Origin: Algoriphagus iocasae
GTDB taxonomy: Bacteria > Bacteroidota > Bacteroidia > Cytophagales > Cyclobacteriaceae
Direction: 5' to 3'
DNA length: 64,000 nt
Assembly (NCBI RefSeq): GCF_014206875.1
Contig: NZ_JACIJO010000002.1
Location: 1,416,006 to 1,480,005, forward strand
Made by a program: the position numbers and the translations under genes. The notes under the pieces are model-generated. The model ran no database searches. It had not been told where the DNA came from and worked only from the letters and a program-made list of their open reading frames with translations. This document shows positions 1 to 9,022 of this stretch, piece after piece (position 1 is the first letter of the stretch; every line of letters begins with the position of its first letter).

Positions 1-100
1 ATAAATAGATTTTTATCAAGTATTTTTTCTTCTAGGTCCCTATTTTGAAATTAAAATCAAATAATTTTTATTTACGCTTATCAACTAAACTAAATACCTT

Positions 101-3100
101 ATGAGAAAAGCTTTACTCTTTGTTGTTGCGCTTTTCACCATGGCCCTCAGTTATGAGGTGTCGGCGCAACAACGGGTAATTACCGGTACGGTAATTTCCG
201 AGGAAGACGGACTGGGTTTGCCGGGTGCAACCGTCCTCGTGAAGGGTACAACAGTGGGTACTACCACCGATCTGGATGGTAATTATTCCATTAATGTCCC
301 TGCCGGTTCTGACGTATTGATTTTCTCTTTTGTAGGTCTAGAAACCTCAGAAGAGACGATTGGCAACAGGACCATTATTAATGTCACCCTGACAACAGAT
401 GCAGCGCAACTATCCGAAGTGGTAGTAACTGCGATCGGTATCGAAAGGGAGAAAAAAGCCTTGGGTTATGCAGTTACCACTGTAGGTGACGAGCAACTTG
501 AGAATCGCCCTGAGCAAGACGTTGCCCGCGTTTTGCAAGGTAAAGTTCCGGGTGTAAACATTACTTCTACTAACGGTATGTCTGGTTCTGGTACGAACAT
601 GGTTATCAGAGGTTATTCCTCTGCTACTGGTTCTAACCAGCCTTTGTTCGTTGTAGATGGTGTTCCTTTCAATACCAGCACTAACAATACCAATGGTTTC
701 ACTACTGGTGGTGCTACTACTTCTTCTCGTTTCTTGGATATTGATCCAAACAACATCGAGAGCATGTCTGTATTGAAGGGTCTTTCTGCTACAGTACTTT
801 ATGGAGACCAAGGTAGAAATGGTGTAATCTTGATTACTACCAAATCTGGTGCTTCTAAAAGAAAAGCTGCAGAAGTAACAATCAACCAATCAGTATTCTC
901 TAACAAAGCAGCTTCTTTGCCTACATATGGTACAACATATGGTAATGGTTTCCAGCAGGCTCCAGGTTTCTTCTTCTCTAACTTCGGTCCTAGATTGGAT
1001 GAGGGAAGAACAGTAAATCACCCTTATGCTTCTTCTTCAGTAGCATCTGTTAGAAATGCTTTCCCAGAATTCTGGGTTGATGGTGTTGTAGGTGGTACTC
1101 CTATCCAGTATGAATACAAAGCGTATGAAGATCCTTCTACTGCTTTCTTCAGAACTGGTTTGGTAAGTAATACTTCCGTACAGATTTCCGGTGGTTCTGA
1201 CAGAACTGGTTTCAATGCATCTTTCGGTTATACTGATGATGAAGGATTTACTCCTGGAAACGAATTGAAAAAGTATAACTTCGGTTTGGGTGTAAACTCT
1301 GCTGTTTCTGATAAGTTGTCAATCAACTCTTCGTTTACTTTTGCAATCACTGATTTGCAATCTCCTCCTGTTAACGCAGCGTTTGGTTCTGGTCCATCTG
1401 GAGGTATTCCTTCAGCATTTGCTCACGTATTGTATACTCCAAGATCTGTAGATTTGGCAGGTCTTCCATTCGAAAATCCTACAGATAATAGTTCTGTTTA
1501 TTACAGAGGTGGTAATGATATTGTTAACCCATTGTGGTTAGTGAAATATTATCAGAATACTTCTGATGTGAAGCGTTTCTTTAACTCTACTTCTATCAAC
1601 TACGATCTAAACGATAACTTCTCTGTGACTTACAGAATTGGTTTGGATACGTATTCTGAAGTTCAGGAAAAAAGATATAACAGAGGTGCAGGATCAGGTA
1701 GTGCAGCGATTCAGTCAGGTATGTATACTACTGCAAACATTGTAAATACTATCTGGAACCAAGATTTGATCTTGAACTGGAAAAAAGAATTCTCTGATAA
1801 ATTCGGTATGAGTGCATTGTTGGGTGGAAACTCAAGATATGACGTGTTCGGCAGAACTGGTATTGAGTCTCAGAACCAATTGGCATTCGGTTTATTTAAC
1901 CACTCTAACTTTACTTCTGCTTCTTCTGGAGGTCTAAACTACAATGAAGAGCAAAGAAGAATGGGTATTTATGCCAACTTGACTTTCGATTATTCTAACT
2001 ACTTGTATTTGAACGTTTCAGCAAGAAATGACTGGACTTCTACGGTTGAGAAAGAGAACAGAAGGATTCTTTATCCAGGAGCTTCAGTTTCCTTCATTCC
2101 AAGCACGGCTTTTGACTGGAATTCTTCAACTATCAATGATTTGAAATTGAGATTGGGTTACGGTACTTCTGCTGGTTTCCCAAGTCCTTATAGTACAAGA
2201 AATACCTTGGCTCAGAATCCAATTGCATTTTCAAGAGATGGTTTGATCACGCAGACTCACTCAGTATCTAATGCTTTGGGTAACCCTAACTTGAAGCCAG
2301 AGCTTCAGGAAGAATTGGAATTTGGTGTGGAAGCAGTAATGTTTAACAACAAATTGAGATTTGATCTTTCCTTGTATGAGAAAAACACTAATGACTTGAT
2401 CACTCAAGCTCCAATAGATCCTGCAACTGGATTTACTTCCACTGCAATCAACGTGGGTAAGATCAGAACAAGAGGTATCGAATTCCAGGCTAATATTACT
2501 CCAGTATCTACTGCTTCAGGATTTACTTGGAATTCTATTGTAAACTGGGGTCTTTATAGATCTGTGACCATGGAATTAGGCGATGGACTTGATGAAATCG
2601 TTGTTGCTGGTTTTACAACTCTAGGCAACTTCGCTATTCCTGGTGAGCCTTTCAACGTAATCAAGGGTATCGGTTTTGCAAGAGATGAGCAGACTGGCGA
2701 GCCAATCGTTCTTTCTGATGGTATCTACAAAGCAGATCCAGAGTTGAAAATCCTAGGTGATCCAAACCCAAGATGGAATGGTTCATGGATTAACACTTTC
2801 TCCTTCAAAGGATTCACTTTGATGGCAATGATGGAATACAGACACAAGGGAGCAGTTTTCTCTAACACTGTAACTGCAACTCTTGCTAGAGGTGTAACAA
2901 AAGATCCAGTAGCTGACAGAGAATTGACTTTCATCATGCCAGGTGTGAAGGAAGATGGAACTCCTAACGATATCCAGATTTCTGCTTCTGATTATTTCTT
3001 CTCTGGTTATCAGGGTAGAACTGATGAGCCAAACGTATTTGATGGTTCTATGATCCGTCTTCGTGAGGTTTCTTTGGGTTATGAATTACCTACTAGCCTA

Positions 3101-3298
3101 ATTGCTAAGACTCCATTTAAGAGAGCTTCTATCGCAGTTAGTGGTAGCAACTTGTGGTTCAAAGCTTTGAACTTCCCTCCAAACATGAACTACGACGTAG
3201 ACGTGTTGGGTACTGGTGTGGGTAACGGTCTTGGTTTCGACTTTGTGACTGGACCTAGCTCTAGAAGATTTGGTGGAACTGTAACTCTTGCATTCTAA
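101..3298 (+). CDS. SusC/RagA-family TonB-linked outer membrane receptor
   Basis: Outer membrane TonB-dependent transporter of the SusC type, which imports oligomeric nutrients together with a SusD lid. A signal peptide covers about residues 1-22 (ends VSAQ). A CarboxypepD_reg beta-sandwich follows at about 25-110 (TGTV, PGATVLVKGT, TDLDGNYS). The plug domain is at about 115-250, with the family motifs LSEVVVTAIG, VLQGKVPGV and PLFVVDGVPF. The rest is a long 22-strand-type barrel that ends in the expected terminal Phe. The length of 1065 residues is normal for the family. The SusD gene starts 18 bp after the stop, so the two are cotranscribed. Codon use from about position 540 onward is very uniform (Arg almost always AGA), which suggests high expression, while the first ~440 bp use more GC-rich codons. 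The substrate cannot be told, because no glycoside hydrolase or regulator lies nearby. Confidence 0.95.
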   Translation: MRKALLFVVALFTMALSYEVSAQQRVITGTVISEEDGLGLPGATVLVKGTTVGTTTDLDGNYSINVPAGSDVLIFSFVGLETSEETIGNRTIINVTLTTDAAQLSEVVVTAIGIEREKKALGYAVTTVGDEQLENRPEQDVARVLQGKVPGVNITSTNGMSGSGTNMVIRGYSSATGSNQPLFVVDGVPFNTSTNNTNGFTTGGATTSSRFLDIDPNNIESMSVLKGLSATVLYGDQGRNGVILITTKSGASKRKAAEVTINQSVFSNKAASLPTYGTTYGNGFQQAPGFFFSNFGPRLDEGRTVNHPYASSSVASVRNAFPEFWVDGVVGGTPIQYEYKAYEDPSTAFFRTGLVSNTSVQISGGSDRTGFNASFGYTDDEGFTPGNELKKYNFGLGVNSAVSDKLSINSSFTFAITDLQSPPVNAAFGSGPSGGIPSAFAHVLYTPRSVDLAGLPFENPTDNSSVYYRGGNDIVNPLWLVKYYQNTSDVKRFFNSTSINYDLNDNFSVTYRIGLDTYSEVQEKRYNRGAGSGSAAIQSGMYTTANIVNTIWNQDLILNWKKEFSDKFGMSALLGGNSRYDVFGRTGIESQNQLAFGLFNHSNFTSASSGGLNYNEEQRRMGIYANLTFDYSNYLYLNVSARNDWTSTVEKENRRILYPGASVSFIPSTAFDWNSSTINDLKLRLGYGTSAGFPSPYSTRNTLAQNPIAFSRDGLITQTHSVSNALGNPNLKPELQEELEFGVEAVMFNNKLRFDLSLYEKNTNDLITQAPIDPATGFTSTAINVGKIRTRGIEFQANITPVSTASGFTWNSIVNWGLYRSVTMELGDGLDEIVVAGFTTLGNFAIPGEPFNVIKGIGFARDEQTGEPIVLSDGIYKADPELKILGDPNPRWNGSWINTFSFKGFTLMAMMEYRHKGAVFSNTVTATLARGVTKDPVADRELTFIMPGVKEDGTPNDIQISASDYFFSGYQGRTDEPNVFDGSMIRLREVSLGYELPTSLIAKTPFKRASIAVSGSNLWFKALNFPPNMNYDVDVLGTGVGNGLGFDFVTGPSSRRFGGTVTLAF

Positions 3299-3316
3299 TC
3301 CCAAAACTGAAACAAA

Positions 3317-4960
3317 ATGAAAAAATATATTTATAGTTTGTTGTGTGCAGCAACCATGTTATTTGCGTCATCTTGCGATTTAGATTTGCTGGATAACCCA
3401 AATGCGGTAACTGCAGAGACAGCTTCTCCCGATTTCCTGCTTAACAGGATTCAACTTGATTATACTGGATTCTATCAAGGGATCTCTAATACAGGGATGT
3501 CTTTGACAAGAATTGTAAACCAAGGTAGTGCTCAGTATGAAAGTGCTTATACTGCTGCTTCTACAAACGGTTGGTGGTCAAACTCTTATTCCAACATCTT
3601 AGCGGATATCCAGTTCCTTGAGCCTTTGGCAGAGGAAGGTAATCTTCAAAGACACTTAGGAATTGCTAAAACTATCAAGGCAATGGTTTTATTCCACTTG
3701 GTAGATGTGTTTGGTGATGTACCTTATTCTGAGGCTCTTGATGCGGCTCAGTTCAATCCTAAGGTTGATGCTGGTAAGTCAGTTTACGATGCTGCTTTTG
3801 CTGCTTTGAATGAGGCTGCAGGTCACTTTACGGCTGCTTCTTCTGGTTCACCAAATGATTATTTCTACGGTGGAAATTATACTAAGTGGGTTAAATTGGT
3901 TAATACCTTGAAATTGAGATATTTCCTTAACCTACGTTTGACTGAAGAGTCTACTGCAAAGGCAGGTATTGATGCATTGGTTGCTGAGAATAACATGCTG
4001 AAAGTTGGAGATGACTTCGTTTTCAGATTTGGTACTTCAACAGCTAACCCTGATTCAAGGCATGGTAACTTTGTAGGTTCTTATACTTCTGGTGGTGGTA
4101 CTTACCACTCTACTTACTACATGTGGCACATGACTGAAGCGAAAGGATTTGATGATCCTAGAGCTAGATTCTACTGGTATCGTCAGGTGTTGGTAAACTC
4201 TACCAATGTGGATGAAATTGAGTGTATTTCTCAAATTGCTCCTCCTCATTACCTAGCTGGAAACTTTATCTATTGTCTTCCTGGTCAAAGAGGTTATTGG
4301 GGTCGTGATCACTTGGATTCAGACGGTGTTCCACCAGATGGTTTGAAGAGAACAATGTGGGGTCTATACCCAGTAGGTGGAAGATTTGATGATGATTCTG
4401 CTATGCCTACAAATAGCCCAACTCTTGGAAACCAAGGTGAAGGTCTTTATCCTATCATGCTTGCTGCTTACGTAGATTTCATGTTGGCCGAGGCTAAACT
4501 TGAGATCGACGGAGACGCTGCTGCTGCTAAGACTTATATGCTTTCTGGTATCCAAAAGCACATGGATTATGTAAAAGGGTATGGACTTGCTTCTAAAGAA
4601 GCTGGTGCGATCAACGCATGGTTTGCAGATCAGGAAACTACATTAGATGAGGATATCGTAGCTTATAAAGCATATGTTTCTAATGAGTATGATGCTGCTT
4701 CTAACAAGATGTACATCATCGGTCGTGAGTACTGGTTGTCTCTTTTCGGAAACGGAGTTGAATCTTACAACTTGTATAAGAGAACTGGAGAGCCAGGAAA
4801 CATGCAGCCAGGTTTAGAGCAGAATGCTGGTTTATTCCCACGTTCTTTCTTGTATCCTAACGTGTACATGGTTACCAATACAAATGCTAGCCAGAAATCA
4901 GGACTTGATGCACAGGTGTTCTGGGATAACAATCCTGCAGGAAATGCTTGGGTTTACTAA
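3317..4960 (+). CDS. SusD/RagB-family nutrient-binding lipoprotein
   Basis: Surface lipoprotein partner of the SusC receptor just upstream. SusD proteins are helical TPR-like proteins that cap the SusC barrel and bind the nutrient. A lipoprotein signal ends at Cys20 (FASSC) and is followed by the typical LDLLDNPNAVT opening. The body is rich in Trp and Tyr, with helical segments such as HLGIAKTIKAMVLFHLVDVFGDVPYSEAL, whose VDxFGDVPY motif is characteristic of SusD proteins. At 547 residues it fits the SusD-like_2 subgroup better than classical starch SusD; this is my judgement from the N-terminal pattern. It is part of a three-gene operon with the following lipoprotein gene, 19 bp downstream. 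Confidence 0.93.
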   Translation: MKKYIYSLLCAATMLFASSCDLDLLDNPNAVTAETASPDFLLNRIQLDYTGFYQGISNTGMSLTRIVNQGSAQYESAYTAASTNGWWSNSYSNILADIQFLEPLAEEGNLQRHLGIAKTIKAMVLFHLVDVFGDVPYSEALDAAQFNPKVDAGKSVYDAAFAALNEAAGHFTAASSGSPNDYFYGGNYTKWVKLVNTLKLRYFLNLRLTEESTAKAGIDALVAENNMLKVGDDFVFRFGTSTANPDSRHGNFVGSYTSGGGTYHSTYYMWHMTEAKGFDDPRARFYWYRQVLVNSTNVDEIECISQIAPPHYLAGNFIYCLPGQRGYWGRDHLDSDGVPPDGLKRTMWGLYPVGGRFDDDSAMPTNSPTLGNQGEGLYPIMLAAYVDFMLAEAKLEIDGDAAAAKTYMLSGIQKHMDYVKGYGLASKEAGAINAWFADQETTLDEDIVAYKAYVSNEYDAASNKMYIIGREYWLSLFGNGVESYNLYKRTGEPGNMQPGLEQNAGLFPRSFLYPNVYMVTNTNASQKSGLDAQVFWDNNPAGNAWVY

Positions 4961-4979
4961 CCAAAAAATTTGAGATAAT

Positions 4980-5936
4980 ATGAAAATGTTAAAATATAGT
5001 TTTGGCTTTCTCTTAAGTGCTTTGGTATTCCTAAGCTCATGTAGAGATTTCGTTGAGCCAAATATTCCGTACTCTGAGTTTGATACGGGAGCTTACTTGC
5101 GTACTATTCGTACCACGGATGAAAATACCAGTCTTACTTTCAATTTCTTTAACTTGGCAAATTCAAAGTTCGCTTTGATACTGGAAGCGGTGGATATTGA
5201 AGATGGAGCTACAGTAGAAACTGTAGAGATCAAAGTACAGCACAGAAGATTGATTACAGGGGTTGGTTTGGAATATACTCCTTCCGAACCGGTATTAGTC
5301 AAAACCTTGTCTGCTGCTGACTTTGCACCAAATACTGAATCTAGATTCCTTAGAACATCATTTCAAATTCCTGCATCGGAAGCAATTTCTGCAGTGGGTT
5401 TGACACCTGCAGATATTGAGGGTGGTGACACTTTTGAATTCAGTTTAATCTTGACTGATAATAAAGGTAGACAATTCAATAGAGAAAACGTATCCGGTAA
5501 CATTGCTGGTGCGCCATTCTATGACTCTCCATTCCAGTATTTTGTAAATGTTATTTGTCCTTCTGATTTGGGTGGAACTTATGAGTTTACTCAGACAAAT
5601 ATGGATTCAATTTACGGGTCTTGTTCTGGAACAATATCTGGAACAACTACTTGGACTCCTGTTTCTGGCGCTCCTGGTGCCTACAGAATTTCAGATGCAA
5701 CTTTTGGCTTCTGGGATTGTTATGGAGATTCTTGGGGTTCTGGTAGCGTAAGAATCAATGATGCATGTGGAAACCTATCCATGTCAGGTGCTGATAAATA
5801 CGGTGTTGGATATTCTATTACAGTGCTTAGTAGTACACCTGAGGAACTTGTTTTCGTTTGGTTGAACGGGGATGGTGAAACTGGTGAAGTGACTATGAAA
5901 GCGCAGGACGGAAAACCATTGCCTACTTTGATGTAA
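4980..5936 (+). CDS. Lipoprotein of unknown function in the SusCD operon
   Basis: Predicted surface or periplasmic lipoprotein of 318 residues with a lipobox at Cys21 (FLSSC). I do not recognise a named domain. The sequence is beta-rich, with a glycine- and aspartate-rich C-terminal half (GTYEFTQTNMDSIYGSCSGTI, then a WDCYGDSWGSG segment) that looks like a carbohydrate-binding-type beta-sandwich, although this is only an impression. It is the last gene of the SusC/SusD operon and is followed by a strong terminator. In Bacteroidota such third genes often encode an extra glycan- or ligand-binding lipoprotein (SusE/SusF-like position), and that is the most likely role here. Confidence 0.7.
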   Translation: MKMLKYSFGFLLSALVFLSSCRDFVEPNIPYSEFDTGAYLRTIRTTDENTSLTFNFFNLANSKFALILEAVDIEDGATVETVEIKVQHRRLITGVGLEYTPSEPVLVKTLSAADFAPNTESRFLRTSFQIPASEAISAVGLTPADIEGGDTFEFSLILTDNKGRQFNRENVSGNIAGAPFYDSPFQYFVNVICPSDLGGTYEFTQTNMDSIYGSCSGTISGTTTWTPVSGAPGAYRISDATFGFWDCYGDSWGSGSVRINDACGNLSMSGADKYGVGYSITVLSSTPEELVFVWLNGDGETGEVTMKAQDGKPLPTLM

Positions 5937-5957
5937 TCTTGATCAAAAATTAGTATA

Positions 5958-5988
5958 AGCGGCATCCTTTGGGTGCCGCTTTTTTTTA
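5958..5988 (+). terminator. Rho-independent terminator of the SusCD operon
   Basis: A 10-bp stem with one G-T pair (AGCGGCATCC / GGGTGCCGCT) is followed directly by a run of eight or nine T. It lies 22 bp after the stop of the third operon gene. Confidence 0.9.
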
Positions 5989-6067
5989 ATCATTTTGGGC
6001 TATTTATTTAATTTATGAAGTTGTGATAAACTCTGGTAGTATGAACTTTTGGGTTACCTCTTTATTT

Positions 6068-6100
6068 GAATATTAATATTCTGAAAGAATATTAATATTC
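6068..6100. promoter_or_regulatory. Two copies of a 14-bp perfect palindrome upstream of sucA
   Basis: GAATATTAATATTC occurs at 6068-6081 and again at 6087-6100, separated by TGAAA. Each copy is its own reverse complement, and centre-to-centre spacing is 19 bp. The pair lies 71-104 bp before the sucA start and upstream of a plausible Bacteroidota -7 box. This arrangement is typical of a tandem operator for a dimeric regulator, but the protein is unknown. AT-rich chance palindromes are the alternative. Confidence 0.55.
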
Positions 6101-6142
6101 GTGAATGCAAATAAGCGATTTTTTTAATTGACTTTATCCTTA

Positions 6143-6150
6143 TAGTTTTG
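6143..6150 (+). promoter_or_regulatory. Candidate Bacteroidota -7 promoter box for sucA
   Basis: TAGTTTTG fits the Bacteroidota -7 consensus TAnnTTTG and sits 21 bp before the ATG of sucA. No clear TTTG element is seen at -33, so this is a weak call that implies a short 5' leader. Confidence 0.4.
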
Positions 6151-6171
6151 TGGAGATCTGAATAACCCATC

Positions 6172-8955
6172 ATGGATAAATTTTCATTTATTGCCAACGC
6201 TCATGTTTCATATATCGATGAGCTTTACGCTTCATTTAAAAGCGACCCAAGTTCCATAGACCCTAGTTGGAAAGAGTTTTTTGAAGGCTTTGATTTTGCG
6301 CTAGCAAATTATGACGCAGATTCTACCGCTGAAAGCAAAGGAAAACCTACACCAAAAAATGGTGCTCTTGCCACTCCAGGAACCATTATGGACATGGAGC
6401 AATTGCCAAAAGAAATTAAAGTTCGTGCGCTGATACATGCACATAGATCACGTGCTCACCTTCGCTCCAAAACTAACCCTGTTCGGGAAAGAAGAGATAG
6501 AAAAGCGCTGATTGATCCTGAATATTTCGGTTTGGGCCCAGAAGATATGAATACGGAGTTTCAGGCTGGGAATGAAATCGGAATTGGAACTGCAAAATTG
6601 TCTACCATTATAGAATCATTGAAAAAGATCTATGAAGGACCAATAGGCTTTGAATATTTATACATCCGTGATCCGGAAATGCTGGATTGGTTTAAAACCA
6701 AAGTTGAAAAAGAAGCTCTTGCTTTTAATCCACAAGTGGAAGAGAAGAAAAGAATTCTTTTTAAACTGAACCAAGCGGTAGTTTTTGAAAATTTCTTGCA
6801 TACCAAGTACTTGGGGCAAAAGAGATTTTCTTTGGAAGGTGGCGAAAGTACCATTCCATTTTTAGATGCAGTAATTAACACAGCAGCAAAATTAGGTGTA
6901 GAAGAAGTGATGATCGGCATGGCCCATAGAGGTCGATTGAATGTGCTGGCGAATATCATGGGTAAAACCTACGAACAGATTTTCTCAGAATTCGAAGGTA
7001 CAGCCAAGCCGGATTTGACTATGGGTGATGGTGACGTGAAGTATCACATGGGGTATTCCAGTGATATTGTAACGCCTGATGAGAAAAAGGTTCACTTAAA
7101 ATTAGCACCAAATCCATCCCACTTAGAAGCTGTTAACCCAGTAGTAGAAGGTTTTATCAGAGCTAAAATCGATTCAGAACATAAAGGAGATAAATCTAAG
7201 GCTCTTCCTATTTTGATTCATGGTGATGCTGCTGTTGCAGGTCAGGGGATCGTTTATGAAGTGACTCAAATGGCCGATCTAAAAGGCTATAATACAGGAG
7301 GTACAATCCACTTTGTCATCAATAACCAGGTTGGTTTTACTACTGATTTTGATGATGCAAGATCTTCAATTTATTGTACTGATGTCGCGAAAATCATAGA
7401 TGCGCCAGTAATCCACGTAAATGGTGATAATGCAGAAGAAGTGGTTTTTGCAGCCAATCTTGCTGCAGAGTTCAGACAGAAATTTGGCAAAGACATTTTT
7501 GTCGACATGGTCTGCTACAGACGTCATGGTCATAATGAATCTGATGAACCGAAATTTACTCAGCCAGAATTATATAACCTGATCTCAAAACACCCAAATC
7601 CAAGAGAGATTTATGTGAAGAGATTGACCGAGCGAGGAGATATCGATGCTAAAATCGCTTCTCAGATGGATGAAGAATTCCGTCAGCTCCTTCAGGATCG
7701 TTTGAATATGGTGAAGGAAAAACCTCTTCCGTATCAAGCTACTAAGTTTGAGAGAGAGTGGGGAACATTGAGAAGATCTACACCTGAGGATTTTGATCAC
7801 TCTCCTGAGACAGGAATTTCTGAAGAAGTTGTAAAAGAGGTGGCTGATGCATTGACTTTAATCCCGAAAGGATTTAAGCCGATCAAGCAGATTGAAGCCC
7901 AAATGAAGCAGCGAAAAGATATGTTCTTCCAGTCCAAGGAATTGAACTGGGCAGCTGCCGAACTATTGGCTTATGGATCTTTATTGACCGAAGGAAAATC
8001 CGTGAGATTGACTGGCCAGGATGTTCAGAGAGGTACATTCTCCCATAGACATGCGGTATTGCATGATGCCAATACCAATCAGCCTTACAATTCCTTGTTG
8101 GAAATGAAGGAACGTAAAGCAAATTTCCAGATTTATAACTCCCTTTTATCGGAATATGCAGTTCTAGGTTTTGAATATGGTTATGCCATGGCAAACCCTA
8201 ATTCTTTGACTATTTGGGAAGCTCAGTTTGGTGACTTTGCAAACGGTGCCCAAACAATGATTGACCAGTTTATTTCTTCTGGCGAATCAAAATGGCAGCG
8301 TATGAATGGATTGGTGATGTTGCTTCCTCACGGTTATGAAGGTCAAGGCCCAGAGCACTCCAATGCCAGACCAGAGCGATTCTTGCAGCTTTCTGCAGAA
8401 TATAATATGGTAGTTGCTAACATTACTGAGCCATCAAACTTCTTCCACTTATTAAGAAGACAATTGGCTTGGGAGTTTAGAAAGCCATGTATTGTGATGT
8501 CTCCGAAATCACTTTTGAGACATCCTAAAGTGGTATCTCCACTTTCAGAATTCACCTCAGGAACATTTAGAGAAGTCATTAAAGACACAACTGTTGCTGC
8601 CAAAGATGTGAAAAGAGTGGTTCTTTGCTCAGGAAAAATCTATTATGATTTAGAAGAAGCAAGAGAGAAAGAAAAAGTAAAAGATGTTGCGATTGTCAGA
8701 ATCGAGCAGCTTCATCCACTTCCTAAGAAACAAATGTTGGAAGTTTTGGCTTCTTACAAAGGTGCCGAAGTAGTATGGGTTCAGGAAGAGCCAGAAAATA
8801 TGGGCTATTGGAACTATATTCTAAGATTGCTTTATAAGGAATTGCCGATGGAATTGATCGCCAGAAAATCTTCTGCTTCTCCAGCGACTGGTTACAATAA
8901 GGTTCATGTTGAAGAACAAAAATCAATTGTAGCCAAAGCTTTGAAACTTAAATAA
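6172..8955 (+). CDS. sucA: 2-oxoglutarate dehydrogenase E1 component
   Basis: Thiamine-diphosphate-dependent E1 of the 2-oxoglutarate dehydrogenase complex (TCA cycle). It decarboxylates 2-oxoglutarate and passes the succinyl group to lipoyl-E2. The N-terminal E2-binding region is present, with the family phrase YIDELYASFKSDPSSIDPSW. The substrate motif AHRGRLNVLANIMGK lies near residue 251, the ThDP-binding stretch GDAAVAGQGIVYE near 351, and RRHGHNESDEPKFTQP near 450. The C-terminal transketolase-like part contains LLPHGYEGQGPEHSNARPERFLQL. The length of 927 residues is normal. E2 follows after 67 bp and E3 after the S23p insertion, so this is an odhA-odhB-lpd locus. Two palindromes upstream may control it. 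Confidence 0.97.
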   Translation: MDKFSFIANAHVSYIDELYASFKSDPSSIDPSWKEFFEGFDFALANYDADSTAESKGKPTPKNGALATPGTIMDMEQLPKEIKVRALIHAHRSRAHLRSKTNPVRERRDRKALIDPEYFGLGPEDMNTEFQAGNEIGIGTAKLSTIIESLKKIYEGPIGFEYLYIRDPEMLDWFKTKVEKEALAFNPQVEEKKRILFKLNQAVVFENFLHTKYLGQKRFSLEGGESTIPFLDAVINTAAKLGVEEVMIGMAHRGRLNVLANIMGKTYEQIFSEFEGTAKPDLTMGDGDVKYHMGYSSDIVTPDEKKVHLKLAPNPSHLEAVNPVVEGFIRAKIDSEHKGDKSKALPILIHGDAAVAGQGIVYEVTQMADLKGYNTGGTIHFVINNQVGFTTDFDDARSSIYCTDVAKIIDAPVIHVNGDNAEEVVFAANLAAEFRQKFGKDIFVDMVCYRRHGHNESDEPKFTQPELYNLISKHPNPREIYVKRLTERGDIDAKIASQMDEEFRQLLQDRLNMVKEKPLPYQATKFEREWGTLRRSTPEDFDHSPETGISEEVVKEVADALTLIPKGFKPIKQIEAQMKQRKDMFFQSKELNWAAAELLAYGSLLTEGKSVRLTGQDVQRGTFSHRHAVLHDANTNQPYNSLLEMKERKANFQIYNSLLSEYAVLGFEYGYAMANPNSLTIWEAQFGDFANGAQTMIDQFISSGESKWQRMNGLVMLLPHGYEGQGPEHSNARPERFLQLSAEYNMVVANITEPSNFFHLLRRQLAWEFRKPCIVMSPKSLLRHPKVVSPLSEFTSGTFREVIKDTTVAAKDVKRVVLCSGKIYYDLEEAREKEKVKDVAIVRIEQLHPLPKKQMLEVLASYKGAEVVWVQEEPENMGYWNYILRLLYKELPMELIARKSSASPATGYNKVHVEEQKSIVAKALKLK

Positions 8956-9022
8956 TCCGAAATAATCATATCATTTTGTTCCAACTTTTGCTCTTAACAG
9001 CAAGAGTTAAAAAGAAAAACAC

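Noticed and set aside
410..889. Open frame antisense to the SusC plug region
   Set aside because: It has no recognisable domain and lies fully inside a convincing gene on the other strand.
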